Below are positions 1 to 7,689 of a DNA stretch of 64,000 bases, one piece after another. Each line of letters begins with the position of its first letter. Position 1 is the stretch's first letter. The position numbers were made by a program, and so were the translations under genes. The notes beneath the pieces are model-generated. The model worked only from the letters and a program-made list of their open reading frames with translations, did not search any database and was not told where the DNA came from. The DNA comes from Streptomyces sp. SID8374 (GTDB lineage Bacteria; Actinomycetota; Actinomycetes; Streptomycetales; Streptomycetaceae), in contig NZ_WWGH01000001.1 of the NCBI RefSeq assembly GCF_009865135.1, positions 124,001-188,000 of the forward strand, read 5' to 3'.

Positions 1-342
1 TTCGTGCCGCGCAAGGTGGACTACCACCCCCTCGCCATCCCGGTGCCGTACTACCACTCGAACGTGGACTCGGACGAGGTGATGTTCTACTGCGGAGGTG
101 ACTACGAGGCCCGCAAGGGTTCCGGGATCGGCCAGGGCTCGATCAGTCTGCACCCCGGCGGCCATCCGCACGGCCCGCAGCCCGGCGCCTACGAGCGTGC
201 CATCGGAGCGGAGTTCTTCGACGAGCTGGCCGTCATGGTGGACACCTTCCGGCCGCTGGAACTCGGTGAGGCGGCGCGCGACTGCGATGACGGCGTCTAC
301 GCCTACTCCTGGGCCAGGGGCGGCAAGGAGGCCGCCGGGTGA
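1..342 (+). CDS. hmgA: Homogentisate 1,2-dioxygenase, C-terminal part
   Basis: This is the 3' end of a gene that begins before the window. The 113 visible residues match the C-terminal cupin half of homogentisate 1,2-dioxygenase, which opens the ring of homogentisate to maleylacetoacetate in tyrosine catabolism. The stretch reading DYHPLAIPVPYYHSNVDSDE, the FYCGGDYEARKG segment and the HPGGHPHGPQPGAYER segment are characteristic; the histidines and glutamate in them belong to the Fe(II) site and substrate pocket of the family. The stop overlaps the next start (GTGA), and fahA follows, so the operon context agrees. Only the 5' end is missing; I see no frame damage in the visible part. Confidence 0.93.
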   Translation, partial: FVPRKVDYHPLAIPVPYYHSNVDSDEVMFYCGGDYEARKGSGIGQGSISLHPGGHPHGPQPGAYERAIGAEFFDELAVMVDTFRPLELGEAARDCDDGVYAYSWARGGKEAAG

Positions 343-686
343 AGGCCCTCCGACCCGGCTCCGGAACGGTCCCGCCCGAACTGTTCGCCTCGCTCTGTGA
401 CGACGCCGCGGTGTCTCCGCCCGGAGGCATACCGCTGAGGGAGGCGGTGCCCGCACACCGGGGGCACATCGCGTCCGCCCGCGCACCGCTCGTGGGTCCC
501 CTCGTGCTGCCGCAGGCCCGGCCCGCCGGACGCGACGCCACCAGGGTTGCCGAACTCCTCGGCGCACCGTCCCCGTCAGCCCGAACGGCCTTCCGCTCAT
601 TCGGCACCTGTTCCATCGCCGAGCCCGTCACGGAGCTCGCGGCTCTCGACCTGCTCGGCCCAGCCCTGACCAAGGACCTCCCGTGA
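339..686 (+). CDS. Short hypothetical protein between hmgA and fahA
   Basis: This 115-residue frame is coupled at both ends: its GTG overlaps the hmgA stop and its stop overlaps the fahA GTG. The N-terminal part (PPELFASLCDDAAVSPPG, then LREAVPAHRGH and PLVGPLVLP) resembles the start of a longer Streptomyces protein of unknown function that I recall at roughly 300 residues. If that is right, this copy has kept only the first third, perhaps through an internal deletion that preserved coupling to fahA. I see no signal peptide, membrane segment or catalytic motif. The resemblance is from memory, so the truncation is an inference. The gene itself is supported by its tight position in the operon. 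Confidence 0.6.
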   Translation: MKALRPGSGTVPPELFASLCDDAAVSPPGGIPLREAVPAHRGHIASARAPLVGPLVLPQARPAGRDATRVAELLGAPSPSARTAFRSFGTCSIAEPVTELAALDLLGPALTKDLP

Positions 687-1888
687 CCGCATCCACCACC
701 GTCCGCCTCGACGTGCCCGAGGACGATCTCTTCGGTATCCACAACTTGCCCTACGGGGTGTACTCGTTGCCCGGCCGCGACCCTCGCGTCGGCACCCGCT
801 ACGGCGAGCACGTCGTCGACCTCGCGATACTCCTGGGCGACGACGTCTTCGCCGGTCCGTCGCTCAACCCGTTCATGGCCCAGGGATACGACCGCTGGGT
901 CCGGGTGCGGTCCGCCATCGCCTCCGCACTGCGCGAGGAGGTGCCCGGGGAAGCGGTGCACCCCGCCGCCGACGTGACACTTCATCTGCCGTTCGAGGTG
1001 GCCGACTACGTCGACTTCTACGCGTCGGAGCACCACGCCGCCAACCTCGGGCGGCTGTTCCGCCCGGACAACCCCGAGCCGCTGATGCCGAACTGGAAGC
1101 ACCTGCCGGTCGGCTACCACGGCCGGTCCGCCTCCGTCGTGGTCTCCGGGACCGACATCATCCGTCCCTCCGGGCAACGCAGAGGCCCGAACGACCCGGT
1201 ACCGGTGTTCGGACCCTCGGTACGCCTCGACATCGAGGCAGAACTCGGCTTCGTCGTAGGCACCGGCAGCGCGCCGGGTGAGCCCGTCGAGGCCGAACAG
1301 GCGGAAAAGCACCTCTTCGGCGTCGTGCTCTTCAACGACTGGTCCGCCCGGGACATCCAGGCGTGGGAGTACGTACCGCTCGGGCCCAACCTGGGCAAGT
1401 CGTTCGCCTCGACCGTATCCCCCTGGGTCGTGCCGCTGCCGGCACTGCGGGAGGCCAAGGTCCGCACCCCGGTCCAGGAGCCCGAGGTCCTGCCCTACCT
1501 CGCTCTCGACGAGCCCTGGGGCCTGGACATCGACCTGGAGGTCGAATGGAACGGCCAGGTGGTCTCACGGCCACCGTACGCCGCCATGTACTGGTCGCCG
1601 GCGCAGATGCTGGCCCACCTCACGGTCAACGGAGCGCCCACCCGCACCGGTGACCTCTTCGCGTCCGGCACCGTCTCGGGCCCGGCCAAGGAGCAGCGCG
1701 GTGCCTTCATCGAGTTGACCTGGGGCGGGGCGGAGCCGGTGACGGTCGCCGGGCAGCAGCGGACGTTCCTGGAGGACGGTGACGAGGTGGTGCTGCGCGC
1801 CACCGCCCCCGGAGCGGGCGGCACCCGCATCGGCTTCGGTGAGGCACGTGGGCGCGTCGTCGCCGCGAACTGCGGCCGGGAGGTCTGA
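683..1888 (+). CDS. fahA: Fumarylacetoacetase
   Basis: The 401-residue product is a fumarylacetoacetase, the last step of tyrosine catabolism, which hydrolyses fumarylacetoacetate to fumarate and acetoacetate. The short N-terminal SH3-like domain (about residues 15-100) is followed by the FAH catalytic fold. Visible family motifs are DFYASEHHAANLG with the catalytic histidine, GYHGRSASVVVSG, the metal-binding DIEAELGFVVG, and FNDWSARDIQAWEYVPLG. Length is normal for the family (about 400-420). The GTG start overlaps the stop of the preceding small gene, and scoA begins two bases after the fahA stop, so the product acetoacetate can pass to the next enzymes. Confidence 0.96.
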   Translation: MTASTTVRLDVPEDDLFGIHNLPYGVYSLPGRDPRVGTRYGEHVVDLAILLGDDVFAGPSLNPFMAQGYDRWVRVRSAIASALREEVPGEAVHPAADVTLHLPFEVADYVDFYASEHHAANLGRLFRPDNPEPLMPNWKHLPVGYHGRSASVVVSGTDIIRPSGQRRGPNDPVPVFGPSVRLDIEAELGFVVGTGSAPGEPVEAEQAEKHLFGVVLFNDWSARDIQAWEYVPLGPNLGKSFASTVSPWVVPLPALREAKVRTPVQEPEVLPYLALDEPWGLDIDLEVEWNGQVVSRPPYAAMYWSPAQMLAHLTVNGAPTRTGDLFASGTVSGPAKEQRGAFIELTWGGAEPVTVAGQQRTFLEDGDEVVLRATAPGAGGTRIGFGEARGRVVAANCGREV

Positions 1889-1889
1889 T

Positions 1890-2642
1890 ATGGACAAGGT
1901 GGTTCCCTCCGCCGCCGAGGCGGTCGAGGACATCGGTTCCGGAGCGACGCTGGCGGTGGGGGGCTTCGGCCTCTGCGGCATTCCGGCCGTACTGATCGAC
2001 GCCGTTCTCCGGTCGGGCGCCGACCGGCTCCAGGTCGTCTCCAACAACGCCGGTGTCGACGACTGGGGACTCGGTCCCCTGCTCGGCGCCGGCCGCATCC
2101 GCCGGATCGTGGCGTCCTACGTGGGAGAGAACAAGGAGTTCGCCCGGCAGTATCTCGCCGGCGAACTGGAGGTCGAGCTCACGCCCCAGGGAACGCTGGC
2201 CGAACGGCTGCGGTCCGGCGGCTCGGGCATCCCCGCGTTCTTCACCGCCACCGGCGTCGGCACCCAGGTGGCCGAAGGCGGCCTGCCCTGGAAGTACGAC
2301 AGCGCGGGAGGCGTCGAGATCGCCTCACCGGTCAAGCAGACGCAGGAGTTCGATGGCCGCACGTACGTGCTGGAGCACGCCATCGTGGCGGATGCCGCAC
2401 TGGTACGGGCCGCCCGTGGAGACCGGCACGGCAACCTGGTCTTCGCCCGAGCCGCCCGCAACTTCAACCCCCTGGCGGCCATGGCGGGCAAGGTCTGCAT
2501 CGCGGAAGTCGAGGAACTGGTCGACCCCGGCGAACTCGATCCCGACCAGGTGCACCTGCCCGGCGTCTATGTACACCGTGTCGTCGCGCTGTCGCCGGAG
2601 CAGGCCGCCGACAAGCGAATCGAGAAGAGGACGGTGCGATGA
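1890..2642 (+). CDS. scoA: 3-oxoacid CoA-transferase subunit A
   Basis: The 250-residue protein is the A subunit of a succinyl-CoA:3-ketoacid type CoA-transferase. It shows the glycine-rich GGFGLCGIP near residue 24, [12 protein letters not shown], and the later [17 protein letters not shown] that typifies the family. Together with the B subunit it transfers CoA to acetoacetate, giving acetoacetyl-CoA. I chose the ATG one base after the fahA stop; the frame is open further upstream, but only inside fahA. Its stop overlaps the start of scoB. Position directly after fumarylacetoacetase suggests it salvages the acetoacetate made there. Butyrate-acetoacetate CoA-transferase (AtoD-like) is the main alternative name. 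Confidence 0.92.
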   Translation: MDKVVPSAAEAVEDIGSGATLAVGGFGLCGIPAVLIDAVLRSGADRLQVVSNNAGVDDWGLGPLLGAGRIRRIVASYVGENKEFARQYLAGELEVELTPQGTLAERLRSGGSGIPAFFTATGVGTQVAEGGLPWKYDSAGGVEIASPVKQTQEFDGRTYVLEHAIVADAALVRAARGDRHGNLVFARAARNFNPLAAMAGKVCIAEVEELVDPGELDPDQVHLPGVYVHRVVALSPEQAADKRIEKRTVR

Positions 2643-3283
2643 GCTGGACCCGCGAGCAGATGGCGGCCCGTGCGGCGGCGGAGCTGGCCGACGGGGACTA
2701 CGTCAACCTCGGCATCGGCCTGCCGACGCTGGTGCCCAACTACATCCCCGCGGATGTGGAGCTGGTGCTCCAGTCCGAGAACGGCATCCTCGGGACCGGA
2801 CCCTATCCGGCCGCGGACGATGTCGATCCCGACCTGGTCAACGCGGGCAAGGAGACCGTCACCATCCGCGCCGGCGCCTCGTTCTTCGACTCCGCGACCA
2901 GCTTCGGCATGATCCGGGGCGGCAAGATCGACACAGCGATCCTCGGAGCCATGCAGGTGTCCGCAAAGGGAGACATCGCGAACTGGATGATCCCCGGAAA
3001 GATGGTCAAGGGGATGGGCGGGGCGATGGACCTGGTGCACGGCGCCAAGAGGGTCGTCGTCCTGATGGAGCACATGGCCCGGGACGGGAGCTTCAAGATC
3101 CTGGAAGAGTGCTCCCTCCCCCTCACCGGCAGGGCGGTCGTGCAGCGGATCATCACCGACCTGTGCGTTCTGGACGTCACCCCCGAGGGCCTGCGCCTGG
3201 CAGAGCTCGCACCGGACGTCACGGTGGAGGAGGTCAGGGCCAAGACCCGGCCCGCGGTGCTCGACGCGGTCACCGCGAACTGA
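2639..3283 (+). CDS. scoB: 3-oxoacid CoA-transferase subunit B
   Basis: The 214-residue B subunit completes the CoA-transferase. The catalytic glutamate that forms the glutamyl-CoA thioester is in SENGILGTG (E47), following [17 protein letters not shown]. The later [18 protein letters not shown] and [18 protein letters not shown] segments are standard family signatures. Its ATG overlaps the scoA stop by four bases, so the two subunits are translationally coupled, as expected for a heterodimer made in equal amounts. A short hairpin just after the stop (around 3286-3300) could end the operon, but it is weak and lacks a T tract. Confidence 0.93.
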   Translation: MSWTREQMAARAAAELADGDYVNLGIGLPTLVPNYIPADVELVLQSENGILGTGPYPAADDVDPDLVNAGKETVTIRAGASFFDSATSFGMIRGGKIDTAILGAMQVSAKGDIANWMIPGKMVKGMGGAMDLVHGAKRVVVLMEHMARDGSFKILEECSLPLTGRAVVQRIITDLCVLDVTPEGLRLAELAPDVTVEEVRAKTRPAVLDAVTAN

Positions 3284-3412
3284 TCATCCGGCGTTCGCCG
3301 GCGCCCGAAGGAGAGCAGGTCAGCGAGCGAACCTCGGCGTCGGCAGGAGGCGGTTGTCCAGGTGATCCGGGCAGGCGCGCGAGGTTCTGGAAGCACGGAA
3401 TCCGAGTGGCCC

Positions 3413-3441
3413 TTGTCAGTATCCAGAATCCTGTTTACTGT
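3413..3441 (+). promoter_or_regulatory. Promoter of yhfZ with embedded motif
   Basis: TTGTCA (3413-3418) and TACTGT (3436-3441) lie 17 bp apart, a good match to a sigma-70-like promoter. The spacer holds CAGAATCCTG (3424-3433), which recurs at the same distance from the -10 in front of yhfY. The GTG of yhfZ starts 8 bases after the -10, so the transcript is likely leaderless. Autoregulation by YhfZ through the shared motif is an inference. Confidence 0.6.
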
Positions 3442-3448
3442 TCGACTT

Positions 3449-4387
3449 GTGGACGATTTCGACTCCCGCTTCCTCACCCGCAACGGCCTCGCCGCCCGGC
3501 AGCTGGCCGTCCTGCTCCTCAACCACGAGCCGGACAGCCGCCTGCCCCGTGTACGGGATTTCGCCGAGGAGCTGGGGTGCGGCAACGGGACCGTCCAGGC
3601 CGCGCTCCAGTTGCTGGAGGAGTCGGGGGCCATCGCCACGACCGCCCGGGGCCACCTGGGCACGTTTCTCGTCCACTCCGACCGCGCGGTCCTGTGGCGG
3701 CTGTCCGGGCTCGGCACTCTGCTCGCGGCGATGCCGCTGCCGTACTCCCGCCGGTACGAGGGGCTGGCCACCGGTCTGCGCGGAGCGTTCGAGCAGGCCG
3801 GGGCGCCGTTCGCCGTCACCTTCATGCGCGGTGCCGGGGCCCGGACCGCCGCACTGCTGGACGGCAAGGTGGATCTGGTGGTGCTGTCGCGGTTCGCCGC
3901 GGACCAGCTGATCGCCGAGCATCCGGTGGAACTGGTGGCCGACCTCGGGCCCGCCACCTACGTCGGCGCGCACGGCATGCTGGTGCGGCACGGTGTCGAC
4001 CTGGAGACACCGGGGCTGCGCGTGGCGGTCGACCACACGTCGGAAGATCTGCGCATGCTGGTGGAGCGCGTGTTCGCGGGGCGGCGGGACATCGAATGGC
4101 GCGAGGTGTCGTACATGCAACTGCACGACCTCTTCGCCCGCCACGAGGTGGACGCCACCGTCTGGAACCTGGACGAGGCGCAGGAGCGGCTGGGGATCGG
4201 GGTCGACGTCCTCCCGCTGGGCGACGAGGTCACCCGCGAACTGGCCCTGCGCAACTCCAGCGCCGCCGTGATCGGCCGCAAGGACGGCGCGAAGGCGCTC
4301 GGCGCGATCCGCGAGGCGCTCGACCTGTCCGTGGTGACCCGGATGCAGAGTGAGGTGTTGCGGGGCGAGCGCACACCCTCGTACTGA
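3449..4387 (+). CDS. yhfZ: YhfZ-family GntR-like transcriptional regulator
   Basis: The 312-residue product matches the YhfZ family: an N-terminal winged helix-turn-helix (about residues 5-75, with VRDFAEELGCGNGTVQAALQ) followed by a periplasmic-binding-protein-like effector domain. AMPLPYSRRYEGLA near residue 95, AHGMLVRHG and the C-terminal GERTPSY agree closely with E. coli YhfZ as I remember it. The frame opens upstream at 3362, but that would include the promoter. The GTG at 3449 sits right where a transcript from TACTGT would begin and gives the family N-terminus, so I prefer it and a leaderless mRNA. It heads the yhf gene set and is probably its regulator; the effector is unknown. Confidence 0.88.
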   Translation: MDDFDSRFLTRNGLAARQLAVLLLNHEPDSRLPRVRDFAEELGCGNGTVQAALQLLEESGAIATTARGHLGTFLVHSDRAVLWRLSGLGTLLAAMPLPYSRRYEGLATGLRGAFEQAGAPFAVTFMRGAGARTAALLDGKVDLVVLSRFAADQLIAEHPVELVADLGPATYVGAHGMLVRHGVDLETPGLRVAVDHTSEDLRMLVERVFAGRRDIEWREVSYMQLHDLFARHEVDATVWNLDEAQERLGIGVDVLPLGDEVTRELALRNSSAAVIGRKDGAKALGAIREALDLSVVTRMQSEVLRGERTPSY

Positions 4388-4447
4388 CCGAAGGGCGAGC
4401 GAGGACCCCGCCCCCGGAAGCTTCCCGACTCGGCGGAGCGCCGCACG

Positions 4448-4476
4448 CTCTGAAAATACAGAATCCTGGTTATTGT
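4448..4476 (+). promoter_or_regulatory. Second promoter with the same motif, before yhfY
   Basis: CAGAATCCTG at 4459-4468 repeats exactly the ten bases found before yhfZ, followed at the same distance by a -10-like TATTGT (4471-4476). The matching -35 position (CTCTGA, 4448-4453) is poor, which would suit an activated promoter. A clear ribosome binding site AGGAGG (4483-4488) precedes the yhfY ATG. The site probably drives the structural genes and binds the same regulator as the yhfZ promoter. Confidence 0.55.
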
Positions 4477-4493
4477 TTATTAGGAGGATCGCC

Positions 4494-4880
4494 ATGGACG
4501 AACAGCTCGCACTACGGCTCCGGCTCTTCCGCGAGGGCGGCCAGGCCACCCCCGAGGTCATTGACTTCGTGGCCGCCGAGCTGACCGCGCTGGAGGCGGA
4601 GGGCAACACCGTCACCGAGGCGACGGCGGGCATGCTGACGAGCCATCTCACGATGGCGCTCGGCCGCCTCCTGCGCGGCGAGCCGATCGAGGAGTTCTCC
4701 ACCGACGACCAGGTCGCCGCCGAGCTGACCGGCCATCCGGAGGCCCTCGCGCGGGCCCGAGCGATCTCCGCGCGGGCCGAGCGGGAGCTGGGGCCCGCCC
4801 TCCCCGAGTCGGAGGTCAACTTCCTCGGCCTGCACCTGGCCGTCCTGACACGGCAGCCACCCGCCAGGCCGGCCCCCTGA
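4494..4880 (+). CDS. yhfY: YhfY-like PRD-domain protein
   Basis: This 128-residue protein fits the PTS regulation domain (PRD) proteins of YhfY type: an all-helical domain with LTSHLTMALGRLLRGEPIEE carrying the conserved histidine and SEVNFLGLHLAVL near the end, where PRDs have their second conserved histidine. It has no DNA-binding domain of its own. The ATG is set by AGGAGG seven bases upstream. In E. coli yhfY also sits beside yhfZ. PRDs are usually phosphorylated by PTS proteins, so it may link the locus to carbon status; no PTS gene is present in this window, and the role is inferred. Confidence 0.8.
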   Translation: MDEQLALRLRLFREGGQATPEVIDFVAAELTALEAEGNTVTEATAGMLTSHLTMALGRLLRGEPIEEFSTDDQVAAELTGHPEALARARAISARAERELGPALPESEVNFLGLHLAVLTRQPPARPAP

Positions 4881-4953
4881 CCGTCGCGGACGAGCCCGCG
4901 CACCCCGTACGCACCACACCACGGCACCGATCAGCACAGAGAGCGGAAAGACA

Positions 4954-5310
4954 ATGACGAAGATCCTCACCGGCGGAGTCGGCAAGGTCGAGGTCGCCCG
5001 GAGCATCGATTCCCTCGGAATCGACTCGCTCGACGTGGCCGCCTCCAGCGACATCGACGCCGCCATGAAGTTCCGGACGGGCCAGGCCGACTACTACCTC
5101 GGCACCTGCCACACCGGCGCCGGCGCCTCCCTCGGCGTCCTCGTCGGCCTCATGGGCAGCGCCGCCTGCCACACCTTCGGCCGCGGCGTCCCGGACGCCG
5201 CGGAGATCGACGCACTGCTCGCCGACGGCAAGAAGGTCTTCGGCTTCTCGATGGACCAGATCGACACCGTCGCCCCCCTCATGGCACGCGCCATCGCAGC
5301 ACGCGGCTGA
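4954..5310 (+). CDS. yhfU: YhfU-like small protein (DUF2620)
   Basis: The 118-residue protein belongs to the DUF2620/YhfU family. The central segment DAAMKFRTGQADYYLGTCHT followed by GAGASLGVLVGLMG matches E. coli YhfU closely from memory. It is soluble-looking, with no signal peptide or strong membrane helix. The gene lies 73 bp after yhfY and 41 bp before the yhfT transporter gene. Constant pairing with YhfT suggests a cytosolic partner of the transporter, perhaps like a PTS IIB-sized subunit; that is an inference and no biochemical role is known to me. Confidence 0.82.
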   Translation: MTKILTGGVGKVEVARSIDSLGIDSLDVAASSDIDAAMKFRTGQADYYLGTCHTGAGASLGVLVGLMGSAACHTFGRGVPDAAEIDALLADGKKVFGFSMDQIDTVAPLMARAIAARG

Positions 5311-5351
5311 CCTCACGTCCGACCGCCGTACCGGGCACCAAGGAGTGACTC

Positions 5352-6689
5352 GTGAGCACCACCCTCGCCGCCGGCAGCGGCTTCGACTTCACACTCGCCC
5401 AGCAGCTGACCGTCATAGCCCTCTGCGCCCTGACCGCCTTCATCGCGCACATGGCCTTGGCCGTCTTCAACGACGGGGTCCGCCCCTTCCTGCTGGACTT
5501 CATCCAGGGGCGCACCACCCGCAGCGCGACGACGGCCGTCTCCTTCGGTCTCTCCGCCGGGTTCATCTTCGGTCTCGGTGCCCCGATGGCCCTGTCCACC
5601 GGGGTGCTCAACCCCTGGCTGCTCTTCCTCCCCACCGACATCCTCGGCATGCTGTCGCCGAAGAAGTGGCTCGCGCCGATCCTCGGCGGGGCCTGGGGCG
5701 CGGTGGTCGTCTTCGGCCTCAACGGCGCCAACAACGTCGCGCACGACCTGCCGGTCGACTTCCTGACAGCGATGCAGCAGATGTCCACGCCGATCCTCTT
5801 CCTCTTCACGCTGTTCCCGGTGCTCGCCATCACCAAGCAGTTCGGCCGCGCGTGGGGGGCGGCGGCGGGAGTGATCGAGGTGGCCCTCGTCGTCCTGACG
5901 ATGAAGCTCTGGCCGAACATGTTCGCCGGGGCGCTGGCCATGGCCGTCGGTGTGCTGATGCTCATCGGCCTGGCGGTCGCCAAGGACCTCCGGCAGCGTC
6001 GGGAGGACCGGGCGGCCGGGGTGGTCGAGGAGGAGGTAACGGCGGACGATCCGATGGCGTCGCTGTTCAGCGCCAGCGCGGCCCGGCTGCGCCGCTATCT
6101 GCCGCTGTTCATGGTGCTCGGTGCCGGGGTCTGCGTCCTCGCCCAGATGCATGTGTTCGGAGGCGGGGAGGCCACGAGCTTCCTGATCGCCAAGGGGCAG
6201 TACGCGGAGGCGGCCCAGGTCGACTTCTACCGGGTCTTCGGCTTCGTACCGCTGATCGCGACGACCGCGCTGGCCTCGGGTGCGTACGGCATCGCCGGCT
6301 TCACGCTGGTGTACCCGATCGGCTACCTGCTGCCGAACCCGTTCCTGGCCGGCGTCGTGGGTGCGCTCGTCTTCGCCGTCGAGGTGCTGGCCCTGTCCTG
6401 GATCGGCAAGGTGCTCGGCAAGCTGCCCAGTGTGCGGGACTCCTCGGAACACCTGCGCAGCGCGATCGGCGACACCCTCCAGCTGGCGATCCTCTTCGGT
6501 TCGCTGATGGCGGCGAACGCGATGGGCGGCGGGCTCGGCATCCTCGTCGTCGGCGGGCTGTACCTGTTCAACGAGGCGATGGGGCGGCCCGTCGTGAAGA
6601 TGGCGGCAGCCCCGGCGGCGGTCATCGTCGGAGGCATCCTCCTCAACCTCCTGTACTGGCTCGACCTGTTCACCCCGGTCAAGGGCTGA
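5352..6689 (+). CDS. yhfT: YhfT-family membrane transporter
   Basis: The 445-residue protein has about twelve hydrophobic segments spread over its length, with a charged cytoplasmic loop around residues 215-240. The length and segments such as FNDGVRPFLLDFIQGRTTR and FGLNGANNVAHDLPVDFLTA match the YhfT family (E. coli protein about 434 residues). The conserved loop with NGANNVAHD and the VYPIGYLLPNPF segment could line a substrate path. The GTG start follows AAGGAG. It is the only transporter of the locus, so it presumably imports the substrate of the pathway. The substrate cannot be read from the sequence. Confidence 0.83.
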   Translation: MSTTLAAGSGFDFTLAQQLTVIALCALTAFIAHMALAVFNDGVRPFLLDFIQGRTTRSATTAVSFGLSAGFIFGLGAPMALSTGVLNPWLLFLPTDILGMLSPKKWLAPILGGAWGAVVVFGLNGANNVAHDLPVDFLTAMQQMSTPILFLFTLFPVLAITKQFGRAWGAAAGVIEVALVVLTMKLWPNMFAGALAMAVGVLMLIGLAVAKDLRQRREDRAAGVVEEEVTADDPMASLFSASAARLRRYLPLFMVLGAGVCVLAQMHVFGGGEATSFLIAKGQYAEAAQVDFYRVFGFVPLIATTALASGAYGIAGFTLVYPIGYLLPNPFLAGVVGALVFAVEVLALSWIGKVLGKLPSVRDSSEHLRSAIGDTLQLAILFGSLMAANAMGGGLGILVVGGLYLFNEAMGRPVVKMAAAPAAVIVGGILLNLLYWLDLFTPVKG

Positions 6690-6731
6690 CACCACCACCG
6701 GCACCCGCACGTACCGGAGAAGGAACCCGCC

Positions 6732-7688
6732 ATGAACCACCCCCCACCGCTTACCCTGCGTACGGTCACCGGAAGGCTCGCCCCCGAGGCGGTACGCGGC
6801 CCGGTCCTCCCCCACGAACACCTCGTCCTGGACCTCGACCGGGACGGGGACGGAGCGGCCGTCCTCGATCCGGAGCGCCACGCGACGGCCGTGACCGGCG
6901 AACTGGACGGACTGCAAAAGCGCTTCGGGCTCTCCCTGGTCGTCGAACTGACCTGCCGGGGCATGGGCCGCGACGTACGCGCCCTGGCCCGCATCTCCCG
7001 GGAGACGGGCGTCCCCGTCGTCGCCGCGACCGGCTGGTACTACGAGCCGTTCCACACCCCGGAGGTCGACACCGCCGACGTGGAACAGCTCACCGCCCTC
7101 CTCGTACGGGAGATCGAGGACGGCATCGGCGCCACCGGCATCCGCCCCGGTGTCCTCGGCGAGATCGGCAGCCACGGCGACGTACCGGCGCCTGCCGAGA
7201 CGAAGGTGCTGCGGGCCGCCGGGCGAGCCGCGTCGGCCACCGGGCTGTCCCTCGCCACCCATGCCCAGCTGGGCCGGGGCGGCCTCGCCCAGCTGGAGCT
7301 GCTCACCGCCGAGGGGCTGCCCGCCGAGCGGATCTGCGTCGGCCACCAAGACCTGCTGGACGACGCCGGGGTGCACCGGGAGCTGGCGGCACGCGGGGCG
7401 TACGTCGCCTTCGACACCGTCGGCAAGGAGTCCTACCAGAGCGACCGCACCCGGTTGCGGCTGCTCACGGCGCTGGTGGAGGCGGGCCACGGCGACCGGG
7501 CCCTGCTCAGCTGCGACATCTCGCGCCACGGCTATCTGCGCGGCGAGGGAGGCCAGGGCTACGGACACCTCTTCGAGGACTTCCTGCCCAGGTTCCGGGC
7601 GGCGGGCGCCGACGACGACCTCGTCGACCTGCTGACCCGCCGCAACCCCCTGCGCTTCCTGACCGGCGCCGACGTGGAGGAGAACTGA
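6732..7688 (+). CDS. php: Phosphotriesterase-homology protein (PHP/YhfV)
   Basis: The 318-residue product is an amidohydrolase-superfamily TIM barrel of the phosphotriesterase family. The binuclear metal site is complete: HEH at residues 28-30, E144 in GEIGSHG, H177 in ATHAQLG, H205 in VGHQDLL and D262 in SCDISRH. The bridging position is a glutamate, as in E. coli PHP, instead of the carbamylated lysine of true phosphotriesterase. A hydrolase acting on an ester, lactone or phosphodiester is expected; the real substrate is unknown. An ATG with GGAG upstream sets the start. The stop is followed after one base by the GTG of the yhfS homologue. Confidence 0.9.
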   Translation: MNHPPPLTLRTVTGRLAPEAVRGPVLPHEHLVLDLDRDGDGAAVLDPERHATAVTGELDGLQKRFGLSLVVELTCRGMGRDVRALARISRETGVPVVAATGWYYEPFHTPEVDTADVEQLTALLVREIEDGIGATGIRPGVLGEIGSHGDVPAPAETKVLRAAGRAASATGLSLATHAQLGRGGLAQLELLTAEGLPAERICVGHQDLLDDAGVHRELAARGAYVAFDTVGKESYQSDRTRLRLLTALVEAGHGDRALLSCDISRHGYLRGEGGQGYGHLFEDFLPRFRAAGADDDLVDLLTRRNPLRFLTGADVEEN

Positions 7689-7689
7689 C

